In this document: positions 35,566 through 49,450 of the stretch, in pieces
Layout of the letters: each line of letters starts with the position of its first letter
Position numbering within the stretch: position 1 is the stretch's first letter
Assembly (NCBI GenBank): GCA_028532985.1
Contig: JANCIK010000011.1
Coordinates: forward strand, 2,480,001-2,544,000
Direction of reading: 5' to 3'
DNA length: 64,000 bases
DNA from: Stropharia rugosoannulata
Lineage: Eukaryota > Basidiomycota > Agaricomycetes > Agaricales > Strophariaceae
Notes under the pieces: model-generated
The model's input: the letters and a program-made list of their open reading frames with translations, nothing else
The model's database searches: none
Told to the model about the DNA's origin: nothing
Made by a program: the position numbers and the translations under genes

Positions 35566-36604
35566 ATGACCACCGTCGGGCGCATCTTCAAGCCTGCTGC
35601 ATCGATCCTGGGCCGCGTGCGCAGCGCAGCACGGCTTTCTGGATCCTTGAAATACTACCAGGCCCTCCGAGTATCAGCCAACGTAGACCAGAAGGACCCC
35701 ACGAAACCACGCTCATGGACTCAGTGCTCGTTGTACTACTGTAAGCGACGTGTTCATTTATCGCTGTTTCGATTGTAGTTACTTACTCCTATTGTCACTG
35801 CAGGCATATCCTTTCTGTCGAACGTTTTGTTGATTCTCTGTAGTCTGAGCGGGTACATTATTTCTGGTGATAGAGACTCTGAACAGGCGACAAACTGTAA
35901 GCCTCACCTTACATACATTACCTCCCACCGGTTTCGAGCTTACTCTCGTGAATCGTAGGCGCTCGATTTTTTATCGTCGGTATCTACGCTCTGCCTACTG
36001 TGGTCGCGATGGGATTTGTGTGAGTTTTCTTGTCACATATTGACTGACCCACTATCACCCAATAATGCTACTATCAGAGTGTTCTCCTACGGCAGAGCTG
36101 CAGGCGTGTGTCAAACCAATGAAAACAGCAAGGAAAACGCGAACTGCAAATCGTACATACGCCTTCACACGAAGCTGGCGATCTTCTGTACTTTAAATAG
36201 CGCTCGTCAGTGCGGTTATTCCATTAGCCGACAGTGCATTAACCTATCGTGTATACCCAGTATCATTCATCTTCATGGACATATACGCGTTGGGTTTCGA
36301 CGATCCTGACACTCGTTTTGGCACTAGAGACGATGTTCGGAATGGGATACTCAATATGATCATCTTCTCCTCAGCACTCTCCTTTCTGTCTTGTAAGTTC
36401 CTGCGTCATATATTTGCCTGCAAATAGTTAATGTCATCATCATTGGCAGTATTGATATCACTACTGATAAATTTCTATGCCTGCGCGAAAGGGTGCCATG
36501 AGATGTCGCCGAACACCGAAACGATGCAATCCACAGAATATAGTCGGATGGAGCGCGGGGACTCACCATCTGTTTTAAAGCAAAGTCAAGCAAGTACAAA
36601 CTGA
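35566..36604 (+). CDS. Four-helix membrane protein, unknown family
   Basis: Six exons: 35566-35740, 35804-35896, 35959-36019, 36078-36187, 36228-36392, 36450-36604; every phase closes and the product is 252 residues. One intron (36188-36227) is only 40 nt. N-terminus: about 58 basic, soluble residues (MTTVGRIFKPAASILGRVRS). Then hydrophobic segments ISFLSNVLLILCSLSGYII, FFIVGIYALPTVVAMGFVVF, the LTYRVYPVSFIFMDIY region and ILNMIIFSSALSFL joined to LLISLLINFYAC, and a hydrophilic tail NTETMQSTEYSRMERGD. Layout suggests four membrane spans with both ends cytosolic. I do not recognise the family. Confidence 0.65.
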
Positions 36605-38415
36605 TAATTATTTATAATATATAGGAGCATGTAGGCCATGTCACCTCTCTTTGGTACATAAAACTAGTAATCTGTTCTTCTATCACCTAAATCCGATAGA
36701 TGTCATAGTCACTAAGGTATGCCTACGCTCAACGTCAAAATCCAGTCTCCAAAAGAACTGCAAGTACTCTGCGTCTCAGTTGGTATGATACACGCTCATT
36801 TGTACCTGTTCAGCATTTGTAGCATCTCCAGTATTGCATTAAAAGGGAGGTCGAGACAGAAGATGATTTTTCGTACAAGTAAATAATGATGCCATGATCA
36901 GGGGGCAAAGTGAGGAGAAGAGCTCCTACGTATGATGGGGTATGTATTAGTACTAGTAGCCCCTATAGCCTAAGTACTTATGCAATACAAACAGCACTGT
37001 GACTGACTCTCTGTGGCGTCATGGGGCGTTAATCGAAGTTTTCAAACGAAGTGTTATTTTTAGAATACTGTATTCACACATCAATTCGATTGCGCCCTTT
37101 CTCTAATTTTAGTCGGCCTACTTGGCCGCTTCCATCGTTCATGTATTTTACCAAACGACCGCTCTCTTGATTTGATCCCGAAGAAAGGAGCATGAGTATG
37201 ACGAAATTGAATAAGGAAGTACGCAGTAAGTTCACATACCTGTCCTGCATTCTGTTTTTAAGCAGGGCGATGGCATCGTACTGAGTTGAGTATCACAAGT
37301 ACATGATAGACCAATCAATGGTTTCTAAAGAGTAGTCTAGACTCATCCAAAATACCTGCACTGCATGATGCTCTTTAATACGCTAGGTAGCTGCTGAATT
37401 TAGATGGCCACTATGGATACAAAAAATAGAGGTATGGAGAGGTATTGATAGGTCAGGAACAGGGATTCACGGAGACAGAAGTAAGTTCAGTAATATCCGT
37501 GATACATCAGACTCGATGTCAGCACATCTACTAAAGTCATACACTAATGCTTCATGTTTTGAATTGCAGACTGACTAAAATCTTGGGCAAGCGAATATTC
37601 GTTTATAATTCAATGCCGTTGTTTGTATTTCCCCAAGGTTGCTTTTCACAGCGGTCAGTCAGGACGGAGAGCTAGTGGGAGATGGAGGCATTTTGACCTC
37701 TGATATTCTCACAGGTGTTCGGCATGTGTCCCTTGAATTTCTTAAACGGCTCTTGATTTGGCTAAGCGCAGAATAAAGTGCGCTCTCTGCCCACAGATTC
37801 TCGTTTATTGACCTGGGACACCATGACTAATAAATCCATGCACTTCGCGGCCAAGTCATTGGACACGACTGGGTGCATTACAAGTGGGTAATTGATCCAT
37901 TCAGTTCATGAGCCATTTGCCTTGAGCACTTATGGCTGCATATACCAACCGGGAACGCTGGAGAGCGGTAAGGTTTGAGTTCTGCATATTGATTATTCTT
38001 TTATTTATATATAAGGGCTGAAAGCTGAGCAGAATATCAAGTTCTAAATCAAGATTAAGAGCGTCATGCCAAATCGGGTCTGTCGCCATATAGCCGGAGC
38101 GCATGTGAGGACGGGTATTCACAGTGGCACACTACGGATGCCAATTTGAGCGAAAGCTATGATATGCAAATGTCAATTAGCGCCACCTAGCGCAGCTTTA
38201 CAACGATCTGTGTTCGTACGGCCAGCAGCCGTAATCGTACCAATTCTGCACTCGGAGTTAGGACATTATGAACTCCCCGTTTTTAACGTTCCGTCATGGG
38301 TCTCGGTCTTCCCTGAGCTCGAGCGCATAAATAAGACTGTAAGAATAGGAAAACTCACTTCCCTGAGCTTCTTGGAAGCTTTACTTTGCCCAATTTCACA
38401 ACTTGTCTGGATACT
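36605..38415. other. Intergenic, 1.8 kb, no gene seen
   Basis: AT-rich; the few short open frames (for example 37901-38122 minus) have no motifs. Confidence 0.4.
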
Positions 38416-40179
38416 ATGACAGAGTCGAATCAGAGACTGCGTGTCGCCATTGTGTATGCCTCTGACTTTATCGATGCTCGGCTCTACCTGACTGACGTTT
38501 TACCCCAGTGGCGCTGGTATAGGCGGATTGACTCTATCTTCTGCCTTGGGAATATTAGGGCGGGGGCAGGATCTTGAGCTTGACATCTATGAGGGAGCGA
38601 CGCATATCTCAGAGATTGGTGCGGGGATCAATTTCTGGCCTCGTACATGGGAAATCATGAAGGCCCTTGGGATGGATGAGGAGCTCGCTCGAATGCTTCC
38701 TGAGGTCCCAGACCTGGACAAATCTCGTAAGTAATGGTTATGCATAGCAAGTCGGAATTGCTAAGCATTTTCAGAACTGGTGTTTGAAATCCGTAAGAGC
38801 GACCAGAAGGAGGGAGTGCACATCGAGAACATGATAATGAAAGGTACACGTCGTATTTCTTTGGTTAGCCGTGGAATCAGCTAACCTGACTGTACGTTGA
38901 AAGGTGGTGCAATTCGGCTCCACAGAGCGGGCCTCCAAAAAGCTTTGATCGACAAGCTCAGCGGCCGCCTACATCTCTCCCATCGTCTTGTTTCCTATGA
39001 GGAAACAGAGAAGGAAGTGCGCCTTTACTTCGAGGATGGGTCCTCTGCAACATGCGACATTCTCATCGGCATGGACGGCATCAAATCCGTGGTTAGGAAA
39101 CAGTTCTTGAAGAGCGAGGGATTATTGAAGTCTCCCTCGTTTGAGCCTGTTTGGTCAGGGACATATGCGTACAGAGGTACGGTTCCGTTTGATAAATTAT
39201 CCGAGATTCTCCCAGGACACGGAGCAATTGAACGACCCATGAAAGTAAGCAATAACGTACACTGCATTGAAAACATCTAACAGTAATAATTCCTACTTTA
39301 GTACATTGGAAAGCTGAAGGTATTTACAAGAAGAACGTACCATTCGCAATATTTACTTTTTTATCCTAGCACCTCATCACGTACCCACTTCACAACAGAA
39401 CAGTAAACGTCCTAGCGTTGGTTACCGACTTATCCAAGGAAGGTACTGAGTACCAGGGACAACCAACCACATACTGCGAGCAAAAGGAGGTTCTTGATAC
39501 GTTTGTTGGTTGGGAACCCGAAGTGCAAGCACTACTCCAAGTAAGCCTTTTCGATGTATGGCAGAAATGACAATTTACCTAATGGGTTTCAAGTGTATCA
39601 CCAAACCAACTAAATGGGCGCTACGCTCTCTGGTGCCGCTAGAGCGATATGCCAGGGGCCGAGTGTTAATTGCTGGGGATGCTGTAAGCCATCATGTTAT
39701 ACACGAAACCCTTCTTGACTGAGTATCGCGCAGGCGCATGCCATGACTCCGCATCAAGGAGCCGGAGCCGGTCAAGCGGTTGAGGTACTTCATTTCACGT
39801 ATATATCCCTGCAGAATCATTCTGACTGTCGTCACAGGACGCATATATTATCGCCAGTCTTCTGTCCCATAAATCGTGCACGGCAGCGGCAGTTCCGACT
39901 GTCGCAGAAATCTATAACGATATCCGTCTTCCTACCGGGAATCGTGTTCTTCAAGACGCGCGGAACGTTGGCAGACTTACCCAGCTTGTTGCGCCTGGCT
40001 TTGAAGATGTGATGGAGGGAGATACAACGGTGCCATTGGAGAAGCTGCAAGAATTATTTGGCCAAGTCGATAAGAAGTGGGAATGGGTCTGGAAACAGTC
40101 AGCAGAGGATGACAGAATGAAGGCACTAAACATGTTGGAGTCTTCAGATACCTCGCGTGCTGTGGTCCCTCCTCTCTGA
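38416..40179 (+). CDS. FAD-dependent monooxygenase, salicylate hydroxylase-like
   Basis: Nine exons: 38416-38453, 38509-38726, 38775-38843, 38904-39244, 39302-39319 (18 nt), 39370-39540, 39594-39683, 39734-39784, 39838-40179; product 445 residues. The FAD fingerprint VAIVGAGIGGLTLSSALG spans the first splice; then DLELDIYEGA, DILIGMDGIKSVVR (the DG motif binding FAD and NAD(P)H) and GRVLIAGDAAHAMTPHQGAG, the second FAD motif, which itself spans a splice. This is the class A flavoprotein hydroxylase layout; salicylate 1-hydroxylase converts salicylate to catechol with NADH and O2, but the true substrate is not readable from sequence. First of four plus-strand metabolic genes in a row. Confidence 0.88.
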
Positions 40180-40587
40180 ATAAAGCTTCCTGGAGGAGCA
40201 GTAAATGACTAGATTTCTGTACTTTATGTTCATTTCCCCGAAGCTATCGCTATTTTATCAGTTATTTCAACAATGTGATCAATTTATTGAAGCTTCTGCT
40301 TCTTACCGAGAACTTCTAAACGACTTCTTTGCTGGCTTGGATGAAACTGGGAGGTCACAAAGAGTATCCAGTGGTGACAGTTGCGGTAAAGGTTGGGCGG
40401 TCCGGTGATTTCCTGATCACCTGAAGCGGCATCATTCTATGAGTGGGCCGGAACAATGACTTCTTTGAACAACTTCTTCAACGCTTCTCTTCTTGACCAC
40501 AGCCAAGAGGTCTTTCATTCCATCCTGTAATATGTATTTAAGAAGCCACGATGCTGTATATGTTTTCGTCTGAGCTTTACTGTTGTA
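40180..40587 (+). promoter_or_regulatory. Upstream region of the GH1 gene
   Basis: 408 bp between the monooxygenase stop and the beta-glucosidase start. TATTTAA at 40535-40541, 47 bp before the ATG, is a candidate TATA box. Nothing else seen. Confidence 0.35.
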
Positions 40588-43385
<2,798 letters not shown>

Positions 43386-44152
43386 AGCGAGCAGTTTTAA
43401 TCAGAGGTATAAAAATAAAAATAAAAATAAAAGAGTGTGTGGTAGAAATTATCGATGATCAGTCATAAGAATTTTCAATGAAATGTACTATGTAAACCGG
43501 CACTTGTAAGTCAGCTGGCGTTAACGCACTGTTCAAGAGATCAACGATAACTCCGACGCCTTTCAAACATGTCAAGTATGGTAGTTTATGGTGGCTTGGC
43601 TACAGTAGACTGGGTGATAAATACATCATAGTCTTAGTAAGTCCAGCACAAATTGAATACCATCTGTGACCGATCATTGATTTTACTTACCGGCAATTTT
43701 GCTCTGACGCAAATGTGCCGAGCTAAAAATGTATGGGCTGGGAGAAACTTTGATCATTGTCAATTGGAGTAGCTCTTTGGTTGGACCAAAAGCCAGCTGA
43801 AAGTACCACAGTTCAAACTGAAACCTGAGAAGTAATACCTTCGGAAGGTGACAAGTATCTTACCCAAAGAAAAATCGCAATACCCCTGACCGGAGGATAT
43901 CAGTACACCCACAGAGCTCCCAAGTACGTTTGACGTGAGTATACTCTACGAGGCTCATCTATATTCCACCGCAGTGCTAGGAGGCGCGGGGCGGCTGTGC
44001 AATGTGTTGAATGTTTGCGGCATTTGCCCGCAACGCGCGTCACTGCCGTACACATCGAGCTCGTCATAAGCAGCCCGGAAAATTTCACTCCTTATCAATC
44101 AACTTCCCAGAGCGTCTCTTCACCCGTACAATAGCCCGATCCAAGCCCAATC
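43386..44152. other. Intergenic, no gene seen
   Basis: 770 bp with a short AAAATAAAAATA repeat just after the GH1 stop (43411-43433). Upstream region of the SDR gene. Confidence 0.4.
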
Positions 44153-45359
44153 ATGAATACTTCAGCGCAGAGCAGTCCCAGGGTGTGGTTGATCACTGGT
44201 GATGTCCAATTTTACCCCACTATTCTATTGATCGCGAAGATCTGATGCCCTGGTCTTTCAAGGCACATCATCAGGCTTTGGGAAGCGCATAGCAAAGACT
44301 GCGATTGCTCGCGGTGATCGTGTTATAGCCACAGCGCGTTCTCAGGAAAAGCTAAATGAACTCGTCTCGGAAGTCAAAGTGGAGGATCGGGACCGGCTGA
44401 GGGTGGCCACCTTGGATGTGACTGCGGGAGAGGAGGCGATCAAGACGAGGATCGGAGCCATGGCGGAATTTTGGGGCGGGATTGACATCCTCGTGAACAA
44501 TGCTGGTATGACGATTTTATCCCTTTCCGGAACAAATCATAAACTGTAGGCGACTCTAGGATTTGGCCTGCCTGGTATTCTGGAAGAAGGAGGGTATGTC
44601 TGTTGCCCCTGACTTTCGTTCATCCCGCCCCCGTTGCAGGCGTGCTGAAGGAAAACAATCAGGAGCAAGCGGCTTCGAGACCAATTCGAAACGAATGTCT
44701 TCGGCCTAATGGACGTAACCACTGCTGCTCTGCCGTACTTGAGGGCTAGCCACGATGCATGCCTCGTCGTTATTGGTAGCAGATCCGCTTGGAGAGCGGA
44801 AGTTGTGGTAAGATGGATCAAAGTAGATGGTGAGCAGTTGTCTAAACATTCATATTCCAGGGCCTAGCCCCATATGCTGCTTCAAAAGCGGCTGTACACG
44901 GTAAGCACGATGTCAAAAGTGCTAGTCAGTGGAGTTCTTTGACCTGGTCTGTCGACAGCTCTGACCGAGGGATTCATGAGCGAACTTGCGCCGTTCAACA
45001 TTAAGGTGCTACTTGTCCAACCTGGCGGCTTCCGCACAGAAGGTATTTACGGTCAGCCGTACTTTTTGGACAACCGCATACCTGCGTACGACGAGCTCCG
45101 CGAGGTGAGCCATAAGCGATTCGTGTCAGTCCCGGGTACGGAAAAAGGAGACCCCGACAAGGCATCGAGTGCTATCGTAGATGTTGTGAGAGGAGAGGGT
45201 ATAGCCGCAGGGCGGCCGTGGCCATCCTATCTTATGCTCGGTGAAGACGCGGAGGTGAACGTGAAAGAGAAGTGTGCAAAGGTATTGCAGGTTCTAGATG
45301 ACTGGGTTGACGTCGCACGCGGAGTTAGTTTCGACGTTCCCAAGGATAATATACAGTAA
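44153..45359 (+). CDS. Short-chain dehydrogenase/reductase
   Basis: Six exons: 44153-44198, 44263-44505, 44560-44593, 44663-44807, 44861-44900, 44959-45359; product 302 residues. Classical SDR: cofactor loop TGTSSGFGK across the first splice, NNAG near residue 95, catalytic GSRSAWRAE and YAASK (Tyr and Lys), then VQPGGFRTEGIYGQPY. The third exon is taken from GACTCTAG, giving NNAGFGLPGILEEGG as in fungal relatives; an earlier AG would break the match. NAD(P)-dependent alcohol or ketone oxidoreductase; substrate unknown. It lies directly downstream of the monooxygenase and GH1 genes on the same strand. Confidence 0.88.
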
Positions 45360-46515
45360 TAGGACATACGACACAAGGATGACTTCTTATTAATTTGTAA
45401 AACAGATTTACTCTGACTCATAAACGTCAACATTGTCAGCACATATCCATACGCCATACGGTCTTTTAGTTCCTGTTGGAGAGCCTTTCGCAGTTCTCAT
45501 TATAGGAGTAAAACGTCGATAGGCAGGACAAATTTTGCTGTCGACACCATGCACAAGAACAAACGCGATCCCAATCGAAGAAGACTGTCAGCTACTTGAC
45601 AGTGACCGGTAATAATAGACGATGTGCTACACTAATATCAGCATTTCACTCGGGTCTTTGAGTGTCCAACTTACTTACCTTGATACTACCATTGCCGTTT
45701 AACTGAAAATGTGGATCTGTAGGTGCACCGAGCGCGTGCTCTGCGAATCACAACTGAGAAGTGAGAAAAGCTGAGAGAAGGAGATTGACCAACGCGAACT
45801 AACGTACAATCGCGGTTGGGTACCATGCTCACGGCCGTTGTTTTAAACCCTCAAAAACCTCGTGTCGGATCCCGTTGTGCATTGTGTGTGCTGTTCGCAA
45901 ACATAGGCTCGCAGTTGAAAGCAGGGTGTTGATAAGCTTCGAGTGTCGTTCAGTCTGCAGATTTGCCTCAGCCACAGATGTCGCCATGAGCCTGAGACTG
46001 ATCCAGTTGGGATGATTTCAGCATACAGCCAAGGTCCGCTACCATACGCGCATCCGACCATAGCACAAGCAACGGCACGGCAGCATTTATAAGACTGGAG
46101 GATATGTTGGATCCTGGTCGTCATATGTCCAATGCTTTATATTATGCTTAGGGAAAGTTGAAAGAGGTAGAAAAGGTGGAAAGGGTTCATGGTCGTTGTC
46201 ATTTAAAAGTGAGACGTCAAGACTCAAATTCAAAGCTTTGACGCGTATACGCCGGCCCTAAAGCGCAGGAGAGTTCCTCCCGGGCGCTGGGGAGACTCCT
46301 TGTACCACTTTGATAACCACTTAGATAACCACTCAGTACTCAGTCTCTTGAAGAGACTCCGATATTTGACCTGGATGTGGCGAACGGCTCCGAAATTTTA
46401 ACGTTAAGTTCCAATTGAACTTACCAAACACGACGTGGGATGATAGGCGCGTTGCCACTGTTCTAATATAAGTTCAGATGTATGCAGATGAACTATCAGC
46501 CTCCACTCATCAACC
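45360..46515 (+). promoter_or_regulatory. Intergenic with SDR promoter block
   Basis: No gene. From about 46230 to the next start the DNA contains CGCCGGCCCTAAAGCG, GATGATAGGCGCGTTGCCACTG-type and ATGTATGCAGATG blocks that reappear in order at 49060-49440. This conserved block is probably the promoter of the 46516 gene. Confidence 0.5.
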
Positions 46516-47485
46516 ATGCCTAGTTTCGTCGCCGCCCGTCAATCGAACGCGTCTTTCAACCCTAATTACCTTCCTGTGGCAGTTGTAACTGGCGGCACCG
46601 CGGGAATAGGTCGAAGCCTTGTGGAAGCTTTGGCACACCATCTGCATGGGCGCTTGCATGTCATACTCGTCGGCCGCAACCGTACAGCTGGAGAGGAAGT
46701 AATCAAAGGGCTTCCACAGACACCGGAATCGAGATACGAGGTTCTTATATGCGACTTAACACTCATGAAAGACGTGCATGCTCTGACCGCAGAGCTGCTT
46801 GCACGACTACCGAAAATCAACTTCCTGGTTAATTCCGCCGGTTTTGTGCGCTTCAGAGGCGGTAGGCAGGAGACAAAAGAAGGTTTAGATGACTTCATGG
46901 CTATTCGCTACTACAACCGGTTTGCCTTGACCAAGGACCTTTTGCCTCTGCTTCGGAATGCTATCACAAATGGAGAGTCGGCAAGCGTCTTGTGCATCCA
47001 GGGCACTGCACGCTCGTCAGAAGTCGACCTCGATGACCTTGGGCTAAAAAAGAGATACACTTTTATGAAGGCGGCTTCTCAAACAGTCGCATATACCGAC
47101 TTGATGATATCTGTATGTCACTTGTGACGTTTATTGGTACTACCTGTCTTACACTTATACCGAATCATTCCAGGAATTTGCACTTCAAGAGCCGCAGATT
47201 GCTTTCAGTTATATAAATCCTGGAGCTGTATTCAACGGAACCATGTTTGGGCCCGGAATTAGGACCAGCATTCTTTCTATCGTATTTCGACCCTTGATAT
47301 GGGCCCTAACAATCCCCCCAAAGCAGAATGCGGAATATATGCTTCACGCCTTATTGAACGCAAAACCTGGGATCAATCGGTTCAACAAATTTGCAGACGA
47401 CATTGGAATGACTGGCTTTCCCCAGACAAAAAATGCTCAAAAGCTGGTGTACGAGCATTCTCTAGAAATAACTGGGTCGTCGTAA
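46516..47485 (+). CDS. SDR-family Rossmann protein, divergent active site
   Basis: Two exons (46516-47112, 47174-47485) with a 61-nt phase-0 intron; product 302 residues. N-terminus MPSFVAARQSNASFNP, cofactor loop VVTGGTAGIGRS, VGRNRTA, ICDLTLMKDV, NSAGFV where classical members have NNAG, and a C-terminal half SYINPGAVFNGT. The usual YxxxK is not preserved: the region reads KKRYTFMKAASQTVAYTDLM. Resembles the light-regulated or WW-oxidoreductase-like fungal SDRs, most likely an NAD(P)-binding protein whose activity is uncertain. A broken paralogue lies convergently at 47641-48495. Confidence 0.82.
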
Positions 47486-47640
47486 TCTAAACGAATTTTA
47501 TTTCCGATGGATCAGTTTTAGATCAGTTGTTTCTTTTTGCTGGTCAGATCACTATGGCATTCAGGTAAGTAGTAAAAGTAACCTCGCGATGATGTGTATT
47601 AACAGAATTTCAAACAAATACATAAAAAATAAAAATCAGG

Positions 47641-48495
47641 TCATGGGGACTTGCTAGCTAATGCACTATTCATGACATCGACTGTATGCTTCCATACGGC
47701 TTTCCTTTGCATGTCTCCTCCGAAATATTTCCATTTTTTAACATCCTCCCCTTTCCACCCGGTACGCCACGCCCCCGGCGTGGTTGCAGTGCTATAGATA
47801 GCGTTCCACATATATTGGCCGCATTCTGCAGGGGAGACGGACAATGGACGAGTGACAGCCAACGCGGCGGCTGAAGTCCAGCGTAAAAAAGGCGACGGCG
47901 ACTTCGCCATAATGCTGGTGCGGACGATGCCCGGACTGGAGTGAAGGAACGCAATACCGTCGTTCTGTTCCGCGAGGGACTGAAATAGCATAGTCAAGTT
48001 CAAGTCATATAGCAAGCCAATTATGCAGAATTGGGCATACCCCCATCATCAAGTCGTTGTAGGTGGGGGCAACTAGGGCTGTCTTGGACTGTGAATAGTT
48101 ATCCTTCAAGTGTAGGTCATTGAGGTCGATTGAACCACCGGCGTCAGCACCAAGGACACTCATAACGGCGACGCGTTCCCCGGCGTCCCTTGCTGTCCGC
48201 AAGCCAGGTAGGAGGTCGTTCAAGAACTTCCACCGCGCATAATAATGTGCAGCCATTTTCTTGTCAATTCCTTCTGTTGATTCCTCTCTACCAGCGAGCG
48301 TCATGACACCGGGCGACAAGATGAGGTAGTTTATTCTGGGGTGGCGTTCGAGGATCTCCTTCGTCGCCTTCTCGACATTCTTCATAAGTGTGACGTCGCA
48401 CTGGACAAACTCGCGGCTGACGTTGCCAGTGTCCGGTTTGGGCATGGACGGGAGGATTTTTTCTTGGACGCGCGTACTGCATCCAGAGAAGGCAT
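47641..48495 (-). pseudogene. SDR paralogue lacking its cofactor-binding segment
   Basis: Downstream part is well kept: FVQCDVTLMKNVEKA, INYLILSPGVMTLAGR, HYYARWKFLNDLLPGLR, DNYSQSKTALVAPTYNDLM, then a 61-nt intron (48040-47980) and SLAEQNDGIAF to the stop at 47641. Upstream, MPSLDAVRAS (48495) matches the N-terminus of the family, but it is fused out of frame to QEKILPSMPKPD, about ten residues in; the GG(T)xGIG loop and about 50 residues between are missing. So a deletion removed the NAD(P)-binding loop and shifted frame. Translation from the internal ATG at 48445 would give a protein without a cofactor site. Confidence 0.75.
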
Positions 48496-49039
48496 CCTGG
48501 ATTTCGAGCGTTGGTACAGGAAGAACACGGAGCAGGCGAGGATAAAAAGCAAAAGTTTAAAGTATCTACTCATGCAATTATTGAGATAAGCCCTAGGAGA
48601 GCTAAAATGATGTATGAATTCATCCGGAAGGCAGTGGCGACGCGCGGCGTGACGGCGAGTAGTACTAGCAGCAGTGCCCAGTCGCCGTTTGAAATATTCG
48701 TATTATGTTCCCGGTGATTGCCGGTATAATACGGTATCATTGTCGTCTACGGTATACATCAAGTATACATACTATGACATTTCAAACACTAAATCGTCAA
48801 CAGAATATCTAGTGTGTCCAATTCAGAACAATCTTCCAGGTTGCTGTCAGTGTTCATCGACCGGCTCAATAGATTCAAACTCACTTCAAATGATATAATC
48901 TCAGGGTCGTTCCAAGGTCGTTCGAATTGTATTCTCAACTTGTTAGAGCAATGTTGGATATTGAATTGTATGTGCTTGCAAAGTAATGAACTATATTGGC
49001 CGCGTTTGAATTACCCTCTTGATAGCATGCTCAATGAAT
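48496..49039. other. Intergenic, no gene seen
   Basis: Upstream side of the SDR pseudogene. A minus-strand frame at 48573 (a hydrophobic start, FKLLLFILACSVFFLY) runs in frame into MPSLDAVRAS and may be chance or a membrane anchor once joined to that gene. Confidence 0.35.
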
Positions 49040-49450
49040 AGGTGAAGTTAGGAACCAAAAACTTGGAGCTCGACGCGTTTTCGCCGGCCCTAAAGCGTAC
49101 TCATAAGCGTTCCTCAAAGTTCCAGTCAAATTCCGGTAATAGACATTCATCATGCATGGATACATTTTCGCTCGGATAAACATCTCTCTCTAAAACAACA
49201 TGTAATTAAAGGGCGCTATTTTCCTATATCGACGGGAGGACGTCCGACGCGTCGGATCCCTATCCGACTTCACAACACCGTTGAAAACTCAAACTCCCAT
49301 TGAACTCCCTCGACGCGACGGAACACTACCCGAAGGGTATATGATAGGCGCGTTGCCACTGGGATCTCCGGATTTGCATGACTCAGTCTATAAAGAGACG
49401 ATCCCAATATTTAAGTTGAGACGTATGCAGATGGACATCAGCAAATCTGA
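49040..49450 (+). repeat. Stranded copy of SDR promoter block
   Basis: Shares CGCCGGCCCTAAAGCG (about 49083), TTGAACTCCC-like and GATAGGCGCGTTGCCACTG (about 49343) and GTATGCAGATG (about 49424) with the region before the 46516 gene, in the same order and orientation. No coding sequence follows it. Confidence 0.6.
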
